Source of the DNA: Betaproteobacteria bacterium
Lineage (GTDB): Bacteria > Pseudomonadota > Gammaproteobacteria > Burkholderiales > Usitatibacteraceae
Direction: 5' to 3'
Length of the DNA: 64,000 nt
Assembly: GCA_016791265.1 (NCBI GenBank)
Contig: JAEUMY010000012.1
Span: 1-64,000, forward strand
Shown: piece by piece, positions 42,108-51,535 of the stretch
Numbering within the stretch: position 1 is the stretch's first letter
Layout of the letters: every line of letters starts with the position of its first letter
The notes under the pieces: generated by a model
What the model was told of the DNA's origin: nothing
Seen by the model: only the letters and a program-made list of their open reading frames with translations
The model's database searches: none
Translations under genes and position numbers: made by a program

Positions 42108-43982
42108 ATGCGAATATTCGCTTCCCTGTGTAATCGTGTCTTCCGGCTCACGCTTGGCGCGCTGGCCGTGATCGCGCTCGTGGGGGCGGCGCGTGCCGAG
42201 ACGGTGCGGGTGCCGACCATCGAGCTGGACTATGCCGTGTCCGACGACCCGCGCGGCGCACTCAGGAAGGCGGCGGCCTGGCTCGCCGAGGGCAAGGCCA
42301 AGGGCGACAAGCTGAAGCAGTTGAACGCGCTCCGCCTCTCGGCCAAGGCGAACGAGCAGGGTGAGGAGCGGCCGGACCTCGCCCGCGATGCCGAGGCGGG
42401 GCTGACGCTGGCGCGCGAGCTGGGAGACCGCGAGGCCGAGGTGGAATTTCTCACCCAGCAGGCCGGCCTCATGGTTGACGGCGGCGATCACGACGCGGCC
42501 GCCAAGGCGTTCGACGCCACGATCGCGCTGGCGGAGAAGTATGGCCTGCGCGCCAACATCGCCCGCAGCCAAGCGGCCAAGGCGCACCTTTATTTCGCCC
42601 AGGACCGCGCGGCCGAGGCGCTTGCGTTGCTGGTCGAAGCGCATGCGTATTTCGAAACGCATCACGACAAACTCGGCATGATCTACACGTTCTCGCTCAT
42701 GGCGCAGGTGTTCGCGCTGGATCCGGACGAGAAGACCGCGCTCAGGAAGTCCATCGACTACGGCCAGCGCGCGTTGGCGCTGATCGACCCCAGGCGCAGC
42801 CGTCACGACATCAGCGTTCACTACCACAACCTAGGGGTCGACTACGCCCGCGCCAAGAACTGGGTGAAGGCGCGCGAGTATTTCAACAAGAGCCTGGTGC
42901 TGGTGAAGGAGCTGGGCGATCGCGTGTCGATGGCGTATCTCGACTACCGCCTCGCGGAGCTGGATCGCGAGGAGGGCAAGCTCGATGGCGTCATCGCGGC
43001 GCTGGATCGCGCCATTCCCGTCTTCGTCGACACCGGCAACATCAACATGCAGCTTCTCACGCTGCTCTCCCGGGCCAAGACGCAGGGCGCGCTGAGCAGG
43101 AAGCGCGACGCCGCCGATGCGCTCAACAAGGCGCGCGCGCTGGCCGAAAAGCTGGAGGCGCCCTGGGCGCTGGTGCGCACGCGAGAGACCGCCGTTCAGC
43201 TGCATTCCCGCTGGGGCGAGTACGAGAAAGCGTTCCGCGAGGCCGAGAAACTTCGCACCGCCGAACAGGATTTCGCCAAGGCCAACAATGCGCGCATGGT
43301 CATCGAGATCGAGCGCCGGTTCGACTCGCGGCAGAAGGAAATCGAAAACCAGCTTCTGCGCGCGCGCCAGCAGGAAAGCGACGCGCGCCGCCTCGCGCTG
43401 ATACTCGGCTTGATCCTCGCGCTCACCGTGCTCACCGGCGCCGCGCTCTTCTTCGCGCGCCAGGCGCAGCGCAATCGTCGCTTCCAGACGCTCGCCATGA
43501 AGGACGAGCTGACTGGGCTCCCCAATCGGCGCAGCATCATGGAGTTCGCGCGAACGGCGGTGCAAAAGCATCCTGAACTGTCGGAGCCTGTGATCATCGC
43601 ATTGATCGACATCGATCACTTCAAGAGCATCAATGACGAGCTCGGGCACGCCCAAGGTGACGCTGTGCTCATCGCCTTCGCCAATGCCTGTCAACGGGAA
43701 CTGCGCGCCAACGACAAGCTGGGTCGATTCGGCGGCGAGGAGTTCTTGCTGGTGATGCCCGGCTCAGGTGCTGAGCAAATTCCCGCCGTGTTCGAGCGCC
43801 TGCGCGCGAGCGTGCAGGCCATGCAGGTCGCCGGATTGCCGCCTGGCCGCACGCTCACCTTCAGCATGGGCGCCACCTCGAAGGCGCTCACCACCGATCA
43901 GACCGAGGAGTTGATCCAGCGTGCCGACCGGGCGCTCTATCGCGCCAAGGAGGCCGGGCGGGATCGCCTGGAGATCGGTTGA
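42108..43982 (+). CDS. Membrane diguanylate cyclase with TPR sensor region
   Basis: The 624-residue protein has a signal/anchor (residues 1-26), a periplasmic TPR-like region (about 40-420), a transmembrane helix (about 455-475) and a C-terminal GGDEF domain (about 485-620) that should make cyclic di-GMP. The active-site motif is GGEEF, and the inhibitory RxxD I-site (RAND) lies 5 residues before it, so product feedback is expected. The start codon at 42108 directly precedes an exact HIP-like copy, so the protein begins MRIFAS. It follows the DnaQ/GIY-YIG gene by 140 bases. Confidence 0.93.
   Translation: MRIFASLCNRVFRLTLGALAVIALVGAARAETVRVPTIELDYAVSDDPRGALRKAAAWLAEGKAKGDKLKQLNALRLSAKANEQGEERPDLARDAEAGLTLARELGDREAEVEFLTQQAGLMVDGGDHDAAAKAFDATIALAEKYGLRANIARSQAAKAHLYFAQDRAAEALALLVEAHAYFETHHDKLGMIYTFSLMAQVFALDPDEKTALRKSIDYGQRALALIDPRRSRHDISVHYHNLGVDYARAKNWVKAREYFNKSLVLVKELGDRVSMAYLDYRLAELDREEGKLDGVIAALDRAIPVFVDTGNINMQLLTLLSRAKTQGALSRKRDAADALNKARALAEKLEAPWALVRTRETAVQLHSRWGEYEKAFREAEKLRTAEQDFAKANNARMVIEIERRFDSRQKEIENQLLRARQQESDARRLALILGLILALTVLTGAALFFARQAQRNRRFQTLAMKDELTGLPNRRSIMEFARTAVQKHPELSEPVIIALIDIDHFKSINDELGHAQGDAVLIAFANACQRELRANDKLGRFGGEEFLLVMPGSGAEQIPAVFERLRASVQAMQVAGLPPGRTLTFSMGATSKALTTDQTEELIQRADRALYRAKEAGRDRLEIG
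42110..42121. repeat. HIP-like palindrome, exact copy
   Basis: GCGAATATTCGC overlapping the last base of the ATG at 42108; it encodes the first residues Arg-Ile-Phe-Ala. Confidence 0.95.
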
Positions 43983-44017
43983 GCGTTGAGTGTTTCGCGC
44001 CAAGCGTCCGGGCCTGA

Positions 44018-44029
44018 GCGAATATTCGC
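44018..44029. repeat. HIP-like palindrome, exact copy
   Basis: GCGAATATTCGC between convergent genes, 35 bases after the GGDEF stop; followed by AA. Confidence 0.95.
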
Positions 44030-44100
44030 AACGTGCCGGCGTGCCCGCATCACGGTGAAGCCGGGGTCTGACGCACAACGCGGCCAACGCATCCGCCAAA

Positions 44101-44130
44101 CGACAACGCCGCCCGAAGGCGGCGTTGTCG
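44101..44130. terminator. Bidirectional hairpin between convergent genes
   Basis: Perfect 13-bp stem (CGACAACGCCGCC with its complement) and a CGAA tetraloop, between the GGDEF stop and the S9 peptidase stop. No T run on either strand, but the long GC stem between convergent ends suits a transcript terminator or stabiliser. Confidence 0.65.
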
Positions 44131-44151
44131 GCGTCATCGCGACCCGAGTCG

Positions 44152-46158
44152 CTATTTGCCGAACTGTTCTTTCAGGAACGCGAAGATCTGGGTGTAAAGA
44201 TCGACGTTGTTCTCCAGCTTGCCGAAGCCGTGGCCTTCGTTGGGCTTCACGACATACGCCTTCGGCGGGTTGCCCGCTTCGCGCAGGTTGCGAGCCATCG
44301 CGCCGATCTGCGCGATGGGCACACGGATGTCGTCCTCACCGGCATACAGGAACACCGGCTTGGTGATCTTGCTGGCGAAATGCACGGGCGAGATTTCGCG
44401 AACGATGGGTTCGCTCAAGCTCTTCACGCCCAGCACCGCCTTCCAGTAGTCAACGGCCGATTCGCTGTACGGAATGTCGCCATCCTTGGACGTGAGTTGG
44501 TAGTTGAGATCCGTGACCGCGAGGCCGGCGATCGAACACTTCCACAAGCTGGCGTTGCGGACCTGCGCCTGCAGAGCCGCATAGCCGCCGTAGGACGCGC
44601 CCGAAATGCATGCGTTGGCCGGGTCGACGAAGCCCTGCTCGATGCCCCACTTCAGCGCGTCCTCGTGGTCGTCCGACATCTGCCGACCATAGGAACCGAA
44701 ACCGGCGTAGTAGACCTTTGATCCCAGGCCTGGCGTCACGCGGAAGTTGGGCACGATGACCGCGTACCCGCGGCTCGCGAACAAGCGGCCTTCATTCACG
44801 CCGAAGCCGCGACCCCAGGTGTCGGCGCGAGCAAACGGCCCGCCGTGAACATGCACGATGGTGGGCAACTTCGTGCCGGGTTTGTAGTCCTTGGGCAGGA
44901 AGTAATAGCCGTCGATCTCGATGCCATCACGGGTCTTGAAGATGAAAGGCACTTGGCTGGGCAACTTGCCGCGTTGCCACGGACGCGAGGAGCCCAGCTC
45001 TTCCATGCGGCGCTTTTCCTCGTCCAGCAGGTAATACACAACCGGCTCGGTGTCGGAGTAGGACGTAATGAGCAGCATCTTGCTGTTGGGCACGCGCTGG
45101 AAGGTGTTGACCCGCTTCGGCAGCGCTTTGTCCAGCATGGCTTGCGTCGCCGCGTACTTCTCGTCGGCCCACACGTACTCGGGAACGGCGGCATTCACTG
45201 ACACGCCGCGGATCTCAAGCGTCTCCGCATCGACTTCCACGCCGCCGGCGATTCGGTTGCCGTCCGCGTCCGCGCCCATGTCATAGCGTGGGTGGCCGGC
45301 GATCATCTCGCCCAGCTTTTTCGTTTCCGGGTCGAAACGGAAGATCGCCATCGTGTCTCGGCCCTGATTGGACGCGACGCGGAGCATGCCGGACTTGTCC
45401 TCGAAGGCGAGTGGCACGATGGCGCCCGGTTTGGCCGCGTCGAAACGGCCGATTTCCTGCCAAGGGGAATCCGCGCTCTTGCGGTAGTAGACAACGCGGG
45501 TCAGCGTGTCCTCGATACTGGCCGTGACCACGCGCGGCACCAGCTTCTGGTCCATGATCCAGTCGCCCGTGCGTTCCGCCGGCCGGCCCTGGGTGATCAG
45601 CGTGTGCTTGCCGGTCACGAGATTCAGACGATACAGGTCGGTGGAGACCGCATCGGTCATGTTGCCGGAGGCGATGATTTCATCGGTGTTGCCGGGAATC
45701 GTGCGGAAGAAGGCGAAGCTGCGGCATACAGACAGATTTTGGTCGCGACAGTCGCGAAAGGTGTTCGACAGCTTGCGCGCGCCACTGCCGTCGCGATGGA
45801 TGACGAACAGCCCGCCCGAGTCATTGCGTCCGGGGCCGGTGGGGGCGTTGTTCAAGCCGAGCGTGAACAGGATGCGGTCGCCCACCCAGCGGATGTTTTG
45901 AACATCGTAATTCGTGTAGCCGGTCAGCGGCTTGGTCTCGCGCGTCTCGATGTTCATGACCGAGAGGTTCATGCGGCCGCGAATGGGCACCGTGGCGGCG
46001 AGCCACTTGCCGTCGCGCGACAGGGTCGGGCTGGCGAACTCCGCCGGGCGCCAGACATCCTCGATGGTCAGTTGGGCATCGGCTTTTTGCGCCGATGCGG
46101 GCAGGGCGGGCAAGGCCAGCGCCGCCGAGACAAGCAGCAGGGTGGTGATGCGAAACAT
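44152..46158 (-). CDS. S9 family prolyl oligopeptidase, secreted
   Basis: The 668-residue product has a signal peptide (residues 1-23, ending ASAQ), a beta-propeller N-terminal domain and a C-terminal alpha/beta-hydrolase domain of the S9 (dipeptidyl or acylaminoacyl peptidase) family. The catalytic triad is Ser in GASYGGYAA, Asp in GEDDIRVP and His in EGHGFGK. The preceding HGGPFAR is the typical oxyanion loop. It likely digests peptides in the periplasm. It is transcribed alone. Confidence 0.92.
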   Translation of the reverse strand: MFRITTLLLVSAALALPALPASAQKADAQLTIEDVWRPAEFASPTLSRDGKWLAATVPIRGRMNLSVMNIETRETKPLTGYTNYDVQNIRWVGDRILFTLGLNNAPTGPGRNDSGGLFVIHRDGSGARKLSNTFRDCRDQNLSVCRSFAFFRTIPGNTDEIIASGNMTDAVSTDLYRLNLVTGKHTLITQGRPAERTGDWIMDQKLVPRVVTASIEDTLTRVVYYRKSADSPWQEIGRFDAAKPGAIVPLAFEDKSGMLRVASNQGRDTMAIFRFDPETKKLGEMIAGHPRYDMGADADGNRIAGGVEVDAETLEIRGVSVNAAVPEYVWADEKYAATQAMLDKALPKRVNTFQRVPNSKMLLITSYSDTEPVVYYLLDEEKRRMEELGSSRPWQRGKLPSQVPFIFKTRDGIEIDGYYFLPKDYKPGTKLPTIVHVHGGPFARADTWGRGFGVNEGRLFASRGYAVIVPNFRVTPGLGSKVYYAGFGSYGRQMSDDHEDALKWGIEQGFVDPANACISGASYGGYAALQAQVRNASLWKCSIAGLAVTDLNYQLTSKDGDIPYSESAVDYWKAVLGVKSLSEPIVREISPVHFASKITKPVFLYAGEDDIRVPIAQIGAMARNLREAGNPPKAYVVKPNEGHGFGKLENNVDLYTQIFAFLKEQFGK

Positions 46159-46344
46159 TGTGTGCTCCCGGTGTGGATGGATTCCGATCCGGTCACGACG
46201 CGCGGCAAAAGCCGCAGTCAGTCCGCCTGCTCGGGATGAGGAGCGGGCGGCTGGCCGTTCCGGAACTGGCGTAGCGTAATTGAATTGGTGACGGATTGCA
46301 TCAGAACGTGGCAGTTTGTCGCCGTCAGCGACTTTCGCTGCCTT

Positions 46345-46356
46345 GCGAATATTCGC
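46345..46356. repeat. HIP-like palindrome, full 16-bp form
   Basis: TTGCGAATATTCGCAA in the 248-base gap between the S9 peptidase start and the end of the GGDEF-EAL gene. Confidence 0.95.
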
Positions 46357-46406
46357 AAGGCATGCCCCGCCCCTTGCCTGGCACCCTCAGGCTGGCGATG
46401 GAATGC

Positions 46407-48335
46407 TCAACCGGACAGCGGAATGCTCAAGCCGTGCCGCCTCACGAGGGACTCCAGATCGGTGGACGACACCGCGGGACGGCAGAGATAGCCCTGGAAC
46501 TCGTCGCAGCCTTCAAGCTTCAAGAGGTCGAACTGCTTTTGATCCTCCACCCCCTCGGCCACGACGCGCATGGACAGGCTGTGGGCCATGGCGATGACAG
46601 CGCGGGTGATGGCCAGGTCGTCGCGGTTGTGCGGCAAATCCTTCACGAAGCCGCGGTCCACTTTCAACGTGTCCACCGGCAGTTGCTTGAGATACGACAG
46701 CGACGAGTAGCCCGTGCCGAAGTCGTCGATGGAAAGCTTGACCCCCAGGCCGCGCAGGTTGGCCAAGAGCCGCGCGGACTTGGCCGGGTCTTCCATCACC
46801 ATCGACTCGGTGATCTCGAGCTCCAGCAGGCCCGCATCCGCGCCCGTCGTGCGCAGAATCGATTGCAGGTGGGAGAGGAAGCCGTCGTCGCTGATCTGCT
46901 TGGACGAGAGGTTCACCGCCACCGAGAATCGCGGGAGCCGCGCGTCCTGCCAGGCGCGAATCTGGCGGCACGCCGTCTGAAGCACCCACTGGCCGAGCGG
47001 GATGATGAAGTTGGACTCCTCGGCCACGCGGATGAACCGGTCCGGCAGCAAGAGCCCGTGGTCCGGGTGCTGCCAGCGGATCAGCGCCTCTACACCCAGC
47101 ATGCGGCCGGACTGGAAGTCGATCTTCGGTTGGTAGAAGAGGCGAAGCTCGTTGTCCTGCAACGCGCGCCGCAGGCCCTTCTCCACCTCGAACCGTTCCA
47201 GCGCATGCTCGCCCAGGTCTGACGAATACGCGATGCGTCGGTCGCGGCCGGTGGACTTGGCCTTGTACATGGCCATGTCGGCGTTGGAGAGGAGGGTGGG
47301 CACGTCATGCCCATCGTCGGGGAATGAGGCCATGCCGATGCTGGCGGTGACTTTCACTTCGTGGCCTTCCAGCACCACCGGCTGGCTCAGGCTGGCGAGC
47401 AGCTTGTCAGCCAGCAGGCCGAGGCTGTCGCGGTCGCCCGCGTCGTTGGCCATGATCACGAACTCGTCGCCGCCCAGCCGCGCCACCAGATCGCTCTCGC
47501 GCACGCTGGTGCGCAGCCGCCGGGCGGCCTCGCGCAGCAACTGGTCGCCGGTGGGATGACCGAGCGTGTCGTTGATGGCCTTGAAGTGGTCGAGATCGAT
47601 GAACAGCAAGCCGAAGCGCCGCCCGGACCGGTCGGCATCGGCGATCAGATGCTGCATCGTGTCGGTGAGCGAGGCGCGGTTGGGCAGACCGGTGAGTGAA
47701 TCGTGCGTGGCCATGCGTTGGATGGTGCCGAGCGCGTTGGTCAATTCGTCATTGGCGCGGACGAGCCGGTCGCGCAGCGCGCTGATGCGGGCGCCCACCA
47801 ACGCCACCGCGGGCAGGATGAGGGCCAGCCACGCCCATTGATACCACTCGAGGTACACATCGACCGATTGCGGGCGGAACGTCATCAGCAGATTGATGAC
47901 CAGCGCATAGCCCGCCAGCATGAACAGCGTTGAGGTGACGAACTCGCGCGTGCGGAAACGGAAAATGCCGAAGAGCAGCACCACGAGGCACCACACCAGC
48001 ACCAGGCTGCGGTCGCGCTGAAATTGATAGGCCACGAACATGATGACCGCGATGCCGCCCAGGGTCTGCACATGGGTGAGGCTCTTGTCACGGAATTGTG
48101 CGTTGGCGCCGCTTGCGAAGAGCCAGAAGAGCGCCCCGTTCCACGCCGCGACGAGCGCCACCGACAGCGCGAATCCCTGGGGCGTGAGGAGATCGACCAT
48201 GGTCGCGAGACCGAGCAGGACGACCCCCACCGCGTAGGCCAGCACACCCAGAAAGAAGCGGCGGGTGCGCAGAGCCTGTCTGTCAGCGATCGGGGAGAGC
48301 AGGGTGAACGGAAACTGTGGGGGGGCGCTGGCCAT
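46407..48335 (-). CDS. Membrane GGDEF-EAL protein (cyclic di-GMP turnover)
   Basis: The 642-residue protein has six hydrophobic helices in the first 185 residues (a MASE-like sensor), a GGDEF domain (about 205-365, LGGDEFVIM intact) and an EAL domain (about 375-630, EALIRWQHPDHG, with later KIDDFGTGYSSL-type and KVDRGFVKDL motifs). Both domains look catalytically complete, so it could make or degrade cyclic di-GMP, or have one domain regulating the other. No I-site RxxD is apparent before GGDEF: the segment is VRESDLVARLGGDEF, where RESD does give RxxD, so product control is likely. Confidence 0.93.
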   Translation of the reverse strand: MASAPPQFPFTLLSPIADRQALRTRRFFLGVLAYAVGVVLLGLATMVDLLTPQGFALSVALVAAWNGALFWLFASGANAQFRDKSLTHVQTLGGIAVIMFVAYQFQRDRSLVLVWCLVVLLFGIFRFRTREFVTSTLFMLAGYALVINLLMTFRPQSVDVYLEWYQWAWLALILPAVALVGARISALRDRLVRANDELTNALGTIQRMATHDSLTGLPNRASLTDTMQHLIADADRSGRRFGLLFIDLDHFKAINDTLGHPTGDQLLREAARRLRTSVRESDLVARLGGDEFVIMANDAGDRDSLGLLADKLLASLSQPVVLEGHEVKVTASIGMASFPDDGHDVPTLLSNADMAMYKAKSTGRDRRIAYSSDLGEHALERFEVEKGLRRALQDNELRLFYQPKIDFQSGRMLGVEALIRWQHPDHGLLLPDRFIRVAEESNFIIPLGQWVLQTACRQIRAWQDARLPRFSVAVNLSSKQISDDGFLSHLQSILRTTGADAGLLELEITESMVMEDPAKSARLLANLRGLGVKLSIDDFGTGYSSLSYLKQLPVDTLKVDRGFVKDLPHNRDDLAITRAVIAMAHSLSMRVVAEGVEDQKQFDLLKLEGCDEFQGYLCRPAVSSTDLESLVRRHGLSIPLSG

Positions 48336-48524
48336 CCTGGGTCAGTGCCGCGTTTCTCTCTTCATGCGTCAGACCCTACCGTCTCGGTCCCGAAAACGCA
48401 AGGCAATAAGTCACAGGCCGCGCGCGCAACCTCCAGGCGCGGCGCCGAAGCGAAACCGCCCCGCCCGCAAGCGCGGACAGGGCGGCAAGGGCCTTCATCG
48501 GCCGGTCGTTCGGGCGGCGGGCGG

Positions 48525-49130
48525 TCAGCCCTTGGCCAGGTTTTCGCTGGCGAAGTTCCAATTGAGCAGCTTGTCGATGACGGCGTTGACAAAGTCCGCG
48601 CGACGGTTCTGGTGATCGAGATAGTACGCGTGCTCCCAGACGTCGATGGTCAGGAGCGGCGTCGCACCCGCAGTGAGCGGCGTCTCGGCGTTGGGTGTGG
48701 AGGAAATGACGAGCTTGCCATCCTTCAGCGAGAGCCACGCCCAGCCGGAGCCGAAGCGGCCCATCGCGGCCTTGGCGAACTCTTCCTTGAATTTGTCGTA
48801 GCCACCGAGATCGCGGTCGATGAGTTCCGCGACCTTGCCCGTGGGCTTGCCGCCTGCATTGGGCGCCATGGAATGCCAGAAGAAGGTGTGGTTCCAGATC
48901 TGGGCGGAATTGTTGAAGAGGCCCGCCTTGGACGCATCACCGGCGCTGGCCTGGATGATGGCTTCCAGCGACTGGTCAGCCATGGGCGTGCCCTCGACCA
49001 GCTTGTTCAGATTGTCCACGTAGGCCTTGTGGTGCTTGCCGTGGTGGAAGGACATCGTGTTGGCGGAAATGACGGGGTCCAGCGCGTTGTCCGCCCAGGG
49101 CAGGGCGGGCAAGGTGAAGGGGGCAGCCAT
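48525..49130 (-). CDS. sodB: Superoxide dismutase, Fe type
   Basis: This cytoplasmic enzyme dismutates superoxide to oxygen and hydrogen peroxide. The 201-residue product has the Fe/Mn SOD fold with metal ligands in FHHGKHHKAYV, WNHTFFWHSM and DVWEHAYYLDHQN. The segments AQIWNHTFFWHSMAPNAGG and WAWLSLKDGKLVI favour the iron form. It is a single gene. Confidence 0.95.
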   Translation of the reverse strand: MAAPFTLPALPWADNALDPVISANTMSFHHGKHHKAYVDNLNKLVEGTPMADQSLEAIIQASAGDASKAGLFNNSAQIWNHTFFWHSMAPNAGGKPTGKVAELIDRDLGGYDKFKEEFAKAAMGRFGSGWAWLSLKDGKLVISSTPNAETPLTAGATPLLTIDVWEHAYYLDHQNRRADFVNAVIDKLLNWNFASENLAKG

Positions 49131-49238
49131 GAGGGTCTCCTGAGTGAGTGTTCGGGTGTAACGGGCGAGCCGGATTATCGGTCAATTCCGGATTGGGTGA
49201 TGGCGGAAATCCATAGCGCGCGTGGGGAGATCGCGTCG

Positions 49239-50252
49239 TCAGCGTGGCGGCGGCGAGTCCTTGCCCTTCAGCCGTTCCCAAAGCCAGGCCAGGCGTTTCG
49301 GCACGTCGCCCAGACTGCCGACCCGCTCCGCGGGCACGGGCATGAGCGCGCCGTTCTCGCGTTCCGCGATGTGGAAGGCGAAGGTGTAGTAAGGCTCCTG
49401 CCCCATGCGCAGATCCGTGAGGCGCACCCGGCCGGCGTCTTCTTTCAGCGCGTAGAAGCCGTGGGTGAACGCCGCCATGCGCGCATGGGCGGCGTTGGCG
49501 GCGCGCTTCAGTTCGGCTTCGAGGCGCGCGTCATGCGGGAAACGCTGGAAGCGAACACGGCGTTCGCGGTCGAACAGCGAATAGAAGCCCTCCGCGTAGT
49601 CGCCATCGCGCCGCACCACCACGCGCCAGAGGATGCTGTTGAACGCGCTTGGCGTCACCAGCACGCGTGCCGTCGCCTGCTCGCTGGGCGGCAAGCTGGC
49701 CCGGGCCACCGACTCGACATGCGATTGCACCGCGGCACCCCAGACGAGATAGAGCGTGGAGAGAACCAGTCCGACCGTGTTCCACTTGCGTCCGCTGTCG
49801 TTGCGCTGCGCCAATACAGCCATCACGCCGATGAGAAGCGGCAGCGTGTACATGGGGTCGATGATGAAGACACTGCCGAGGCCGACCGGGTGATTGGTGA
49901 AGGGCAGGAAGAGCTGCGTGCCGTACACCGTCATGGCATCGAGCAGTGGGTGGGTGATGAGCGCCAGCCACATCGCCAACCACCAGCGCTTGAACATGGC
50001 GCGCTCGCCATGCAGCCACGCGGGCAGCGCGGCCAGCAGCGGCGAACACAGCGTCAGCCAGAAGAGCGCGTGGCTCTCCGCTCGATGCAGCGTCATCGCC
50101 GCGATGGCGTCGCCATGATCGATGAAGCTGTCGAGATCAGGCGCCGTGCCCGCGATGCCGCCCCAAAGCGCGGCTTTCCACGGGGCGGTGCGACGGCCCA
50201 GGGTGGCGACGCCGACCGCGGCGCCGAGGAGGAACTGGGAGGCGGAATCCAC
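49239..50252 (-). CDS. YdjM-like (DUF457) metal-dependent hydrolase, membrane
   Basis: The 337-residue membrane protein matches the YdjM/LexA-regulated 'metal-dependent hydrolase' family: FLLGAAVGVATLGRR, then LWGGIAGTAPDLDSFI, LHRAESHALFWL and ITHPLLDAMTVYGTQLFLPF, with conserved His/Asp residues in the membrane region. Four or five helices are likely in the first 185 residues, followed by a soluble C-terminal domain (about 195-330). Function is unknown in most species. Confidence 0.85.
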   Translation of the reverse strand: MDSASQFLLGAAVGVATLGRRTAPWKAALWGGIAGTAPDLDSFIDHGDAIAAMTLHRAESHALFWLTLCSPLLAALPAWLHGERAMFKRWWLAMWLALITHPLLDAMTVYGTQLFLPFTNHPVGLGSVFIIDPMYTLPLLIGVMAVLAQRNDSGRKWNTVGLVLSTLYLVWGAAVQSHVESVARASLPPSEQATARVLVTPSAFNSILWRVVVRRDGDYAEGFYSLFDRERRVRFQRFPHDARLEAELKRAANAAHARMAAFTHGFYALKEDAGRVRLTDLRMGQEPYYTFAFHIAERENGALMPVPAERVGSLGDVPKRLAWLWERLKGKDSPPPR

Positions 50253-50260
50253 TCTTTTCT

Positions 50261-50397
50261 TGGGGCTGGGGACTGGGGGCTGGGGACTCGCTTGGTTGCG
50301 CTCGACGCATGCGCAGTGCTGAGGCGATCAGACAACAAAGCTCTTGCGAATATTCGCAAGTGAAGCACATTTTTCCCAGCCCCCAGCCCCCAGCCCC
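50261..50397. repeat. G-rich/C-rich inverted repeat arms around a HIP-like copy
   Basis: Tandem GGGGCTGGGGACT units at 50261-50286 and their complement, tandem CCCAGCC units, at 50374-50397. They could pair as a large stem; the G-rich strand could also form a quadruplex. A full 16-bp HIP-like copy lies between them. Confidence 0.55.
50346..50357. repeat. HIP-like palindrome, full 16-bp form
   Basis: TTGCGAATATTCGCAA, intergenic. Confidence 0.95.
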
Positions 50398-50402
50398 GCG
50401 CG

Positions 50403-51032
50403 CTACACCGCCCCCGCCTTCTTCAACAGTTTCGCCAGCGCCTGCGCCATCTCGCCATAGCCTTGCGCGTTGGGATGGACGAGGTCGCTCTTCTTCGCGT
50501 TGTCGAACAACACGGACTTGATGACATCGTCCTGCATCGGGAGACCAAACTCGCGCGCGATGTCGGCGTAGAACGCGGGCACGCTGGGCGGCAGGCCGGG
50601 CTTCGGCGTGGCCATCAGCACGACCTCGATGCCGCGCCCCTTGGCTTCATGAATCATGCCGCGAATATTCGCCGCGGCGTCGGCCTCGCTCAGCTTGCGC
50701 AGGAAATCGTTGCCGCCGTGACAGAGGATGAGCAGCTTCGGCTTCACCTCGTCCAGCACCTCGGGCAGCCGCTTCAGCCCATCGGCGCTGATTTCGCCGG
50801 GCACCCCCGCGTTGACGATCTTGCGGCCGACGACGCGCTCCAACTGCGCGGGGTAGGCGTCGTTGGGCGCCGCACCCGTGCCGAAAGTGAGGCTGTCGCC
50901 GAAGGCGAGGATCGTCGCGCCTGCGTCCAGCTTGGCGACCTTGGGTACCGACGGCCCGCAGGCGGCGAGGAGTGCGAGCAGCACGGCCGCGCCGAGTCGG
51001 CGGAAGGCGTGGAGGACGGTGTCGACAGGCAT
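50403..51032 (-). CDS. GDSL-family arylesterase / lysophospholipase, lipoprotein
   Basis: The 209-residue product resembles TesA-type SGNH hydrolases: GDSL block ILAFGDSLTFGTGAAP (Ser nucleophile), the Gly and Asn blocks (NAGVPGEIS, CHGGNDFL) and the C-terminal DLVHPNAQGYGEMA with Asp and His. The N-terminus (LLALLAACGPS) has a lipobox, so the protein is probably a lipoprotein. The start at 51032 gives the signal peptide; the longer frame upstream is unlikely. A HIP-like copy encodes AANIRGM. Confidence 0.9.
   Translation of the reverse strand: MPVDTVLHAFRRLGAAVLLALLAACGPSVPKVAKLDAGATILAFGDSLTFGTGAAPNDAYPAQLERVVGRKIVNAGVPGEISADGLKRLPEVLDEVKPKLLILCHGGNDFLRKLSEADAAANIRGMIHEAKGRGIEVVLMATPKPGLPPSVPAFYADIAREFGLPMQDDVIKSVLFDNAKKSDLVHPNAQGYGEMAQALAKLLKKAGAV
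50661..50672. repeat. HIP-like palindrome, exact copy
   Basis: GCGAATATTCGC in the GDSL lipase gene, read as Ala-Asn-Ile-Arg. Confidence 0.95.
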
Positions 51033-51214
51033 GACGCGAGTGTCGCACAGGCGACGGTCCGCGTGCCGCCGCCCCGGTCGTGGTGGCGCGCGCACGGGCC
51101 TGAACGCGAATGGCGCATTTCTGAAACTTCTGCCCTGTTCATGCCGCGCGGCGAGGCATAGAGTGAAGTCCTCGGCCGGGCTTGCAAACCACGCCGCGCC
51201 AAGGAGGGTCGAAC

Positions 51215-51415
51215 ATGGACTGGATCATGTTTCAGGCAACGCTGAACGCCGCATGCGGCGGCGTCCCACCTGCCTGGCCGGTGGACGCCGTCGCCGGTCG
51301 CGAAGTGCCGGCATCCCCCGCCGTGGCCGAGCCATTCGCCGCTAGTGCGTCTCCATCCCCGCCTGACGCGAATATTCGCATCACGGGTGACGCGCGGCTT
51401 CGCCGCATTCTCTGA
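51215..51415 (+). CDS. Small hypothetical protein, 66 residues
   Basis: The frame MDWIMFQATLNAACGG continues as an Ala/Pro-rich sequence and ends ANIRITGDARLRRIL. A strong AAGGAGG ribosome-binding site (51201-51207) 7 bases before the ATG supports translation. No family recognised. A HIP-like copy forms part of the C-terminal codons, about 12 residues before the end. Confidence 0.45.
   Translation: MDWIMFQATLNAACGGVPPAWPVDAVAGREVPASPAVAEPFAASASPSPPDANIRITGDARLRRIL
51368..51379. repeat. HIP-like palindrome, exact copy
   Basis: GCGAATATTCGC, read as Ala-Asn-Ile-Arg if the 66-residue gene is real. Confidence 0.95.
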
Positions 51416-51504
51416 TTCGAGTCCCCTCCCGATCGGCGAGGGATACGCGTATTCGACTGGGATTGTCCGTATCGAGATTGGCTCGCCGCGAAGGCGACTA
51501 GAAT

Positions 51505-51516
51505 GCGAATATTCGC
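51505..51516. repeat. HIP-like palindrome, exact copy
   Basis: GCGAATATTCGC, 19 bases before the ATG at 51536. Confidence 0.95.
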
Positions 51517-51535
51517 AGTCACTGCCTGATACCCC

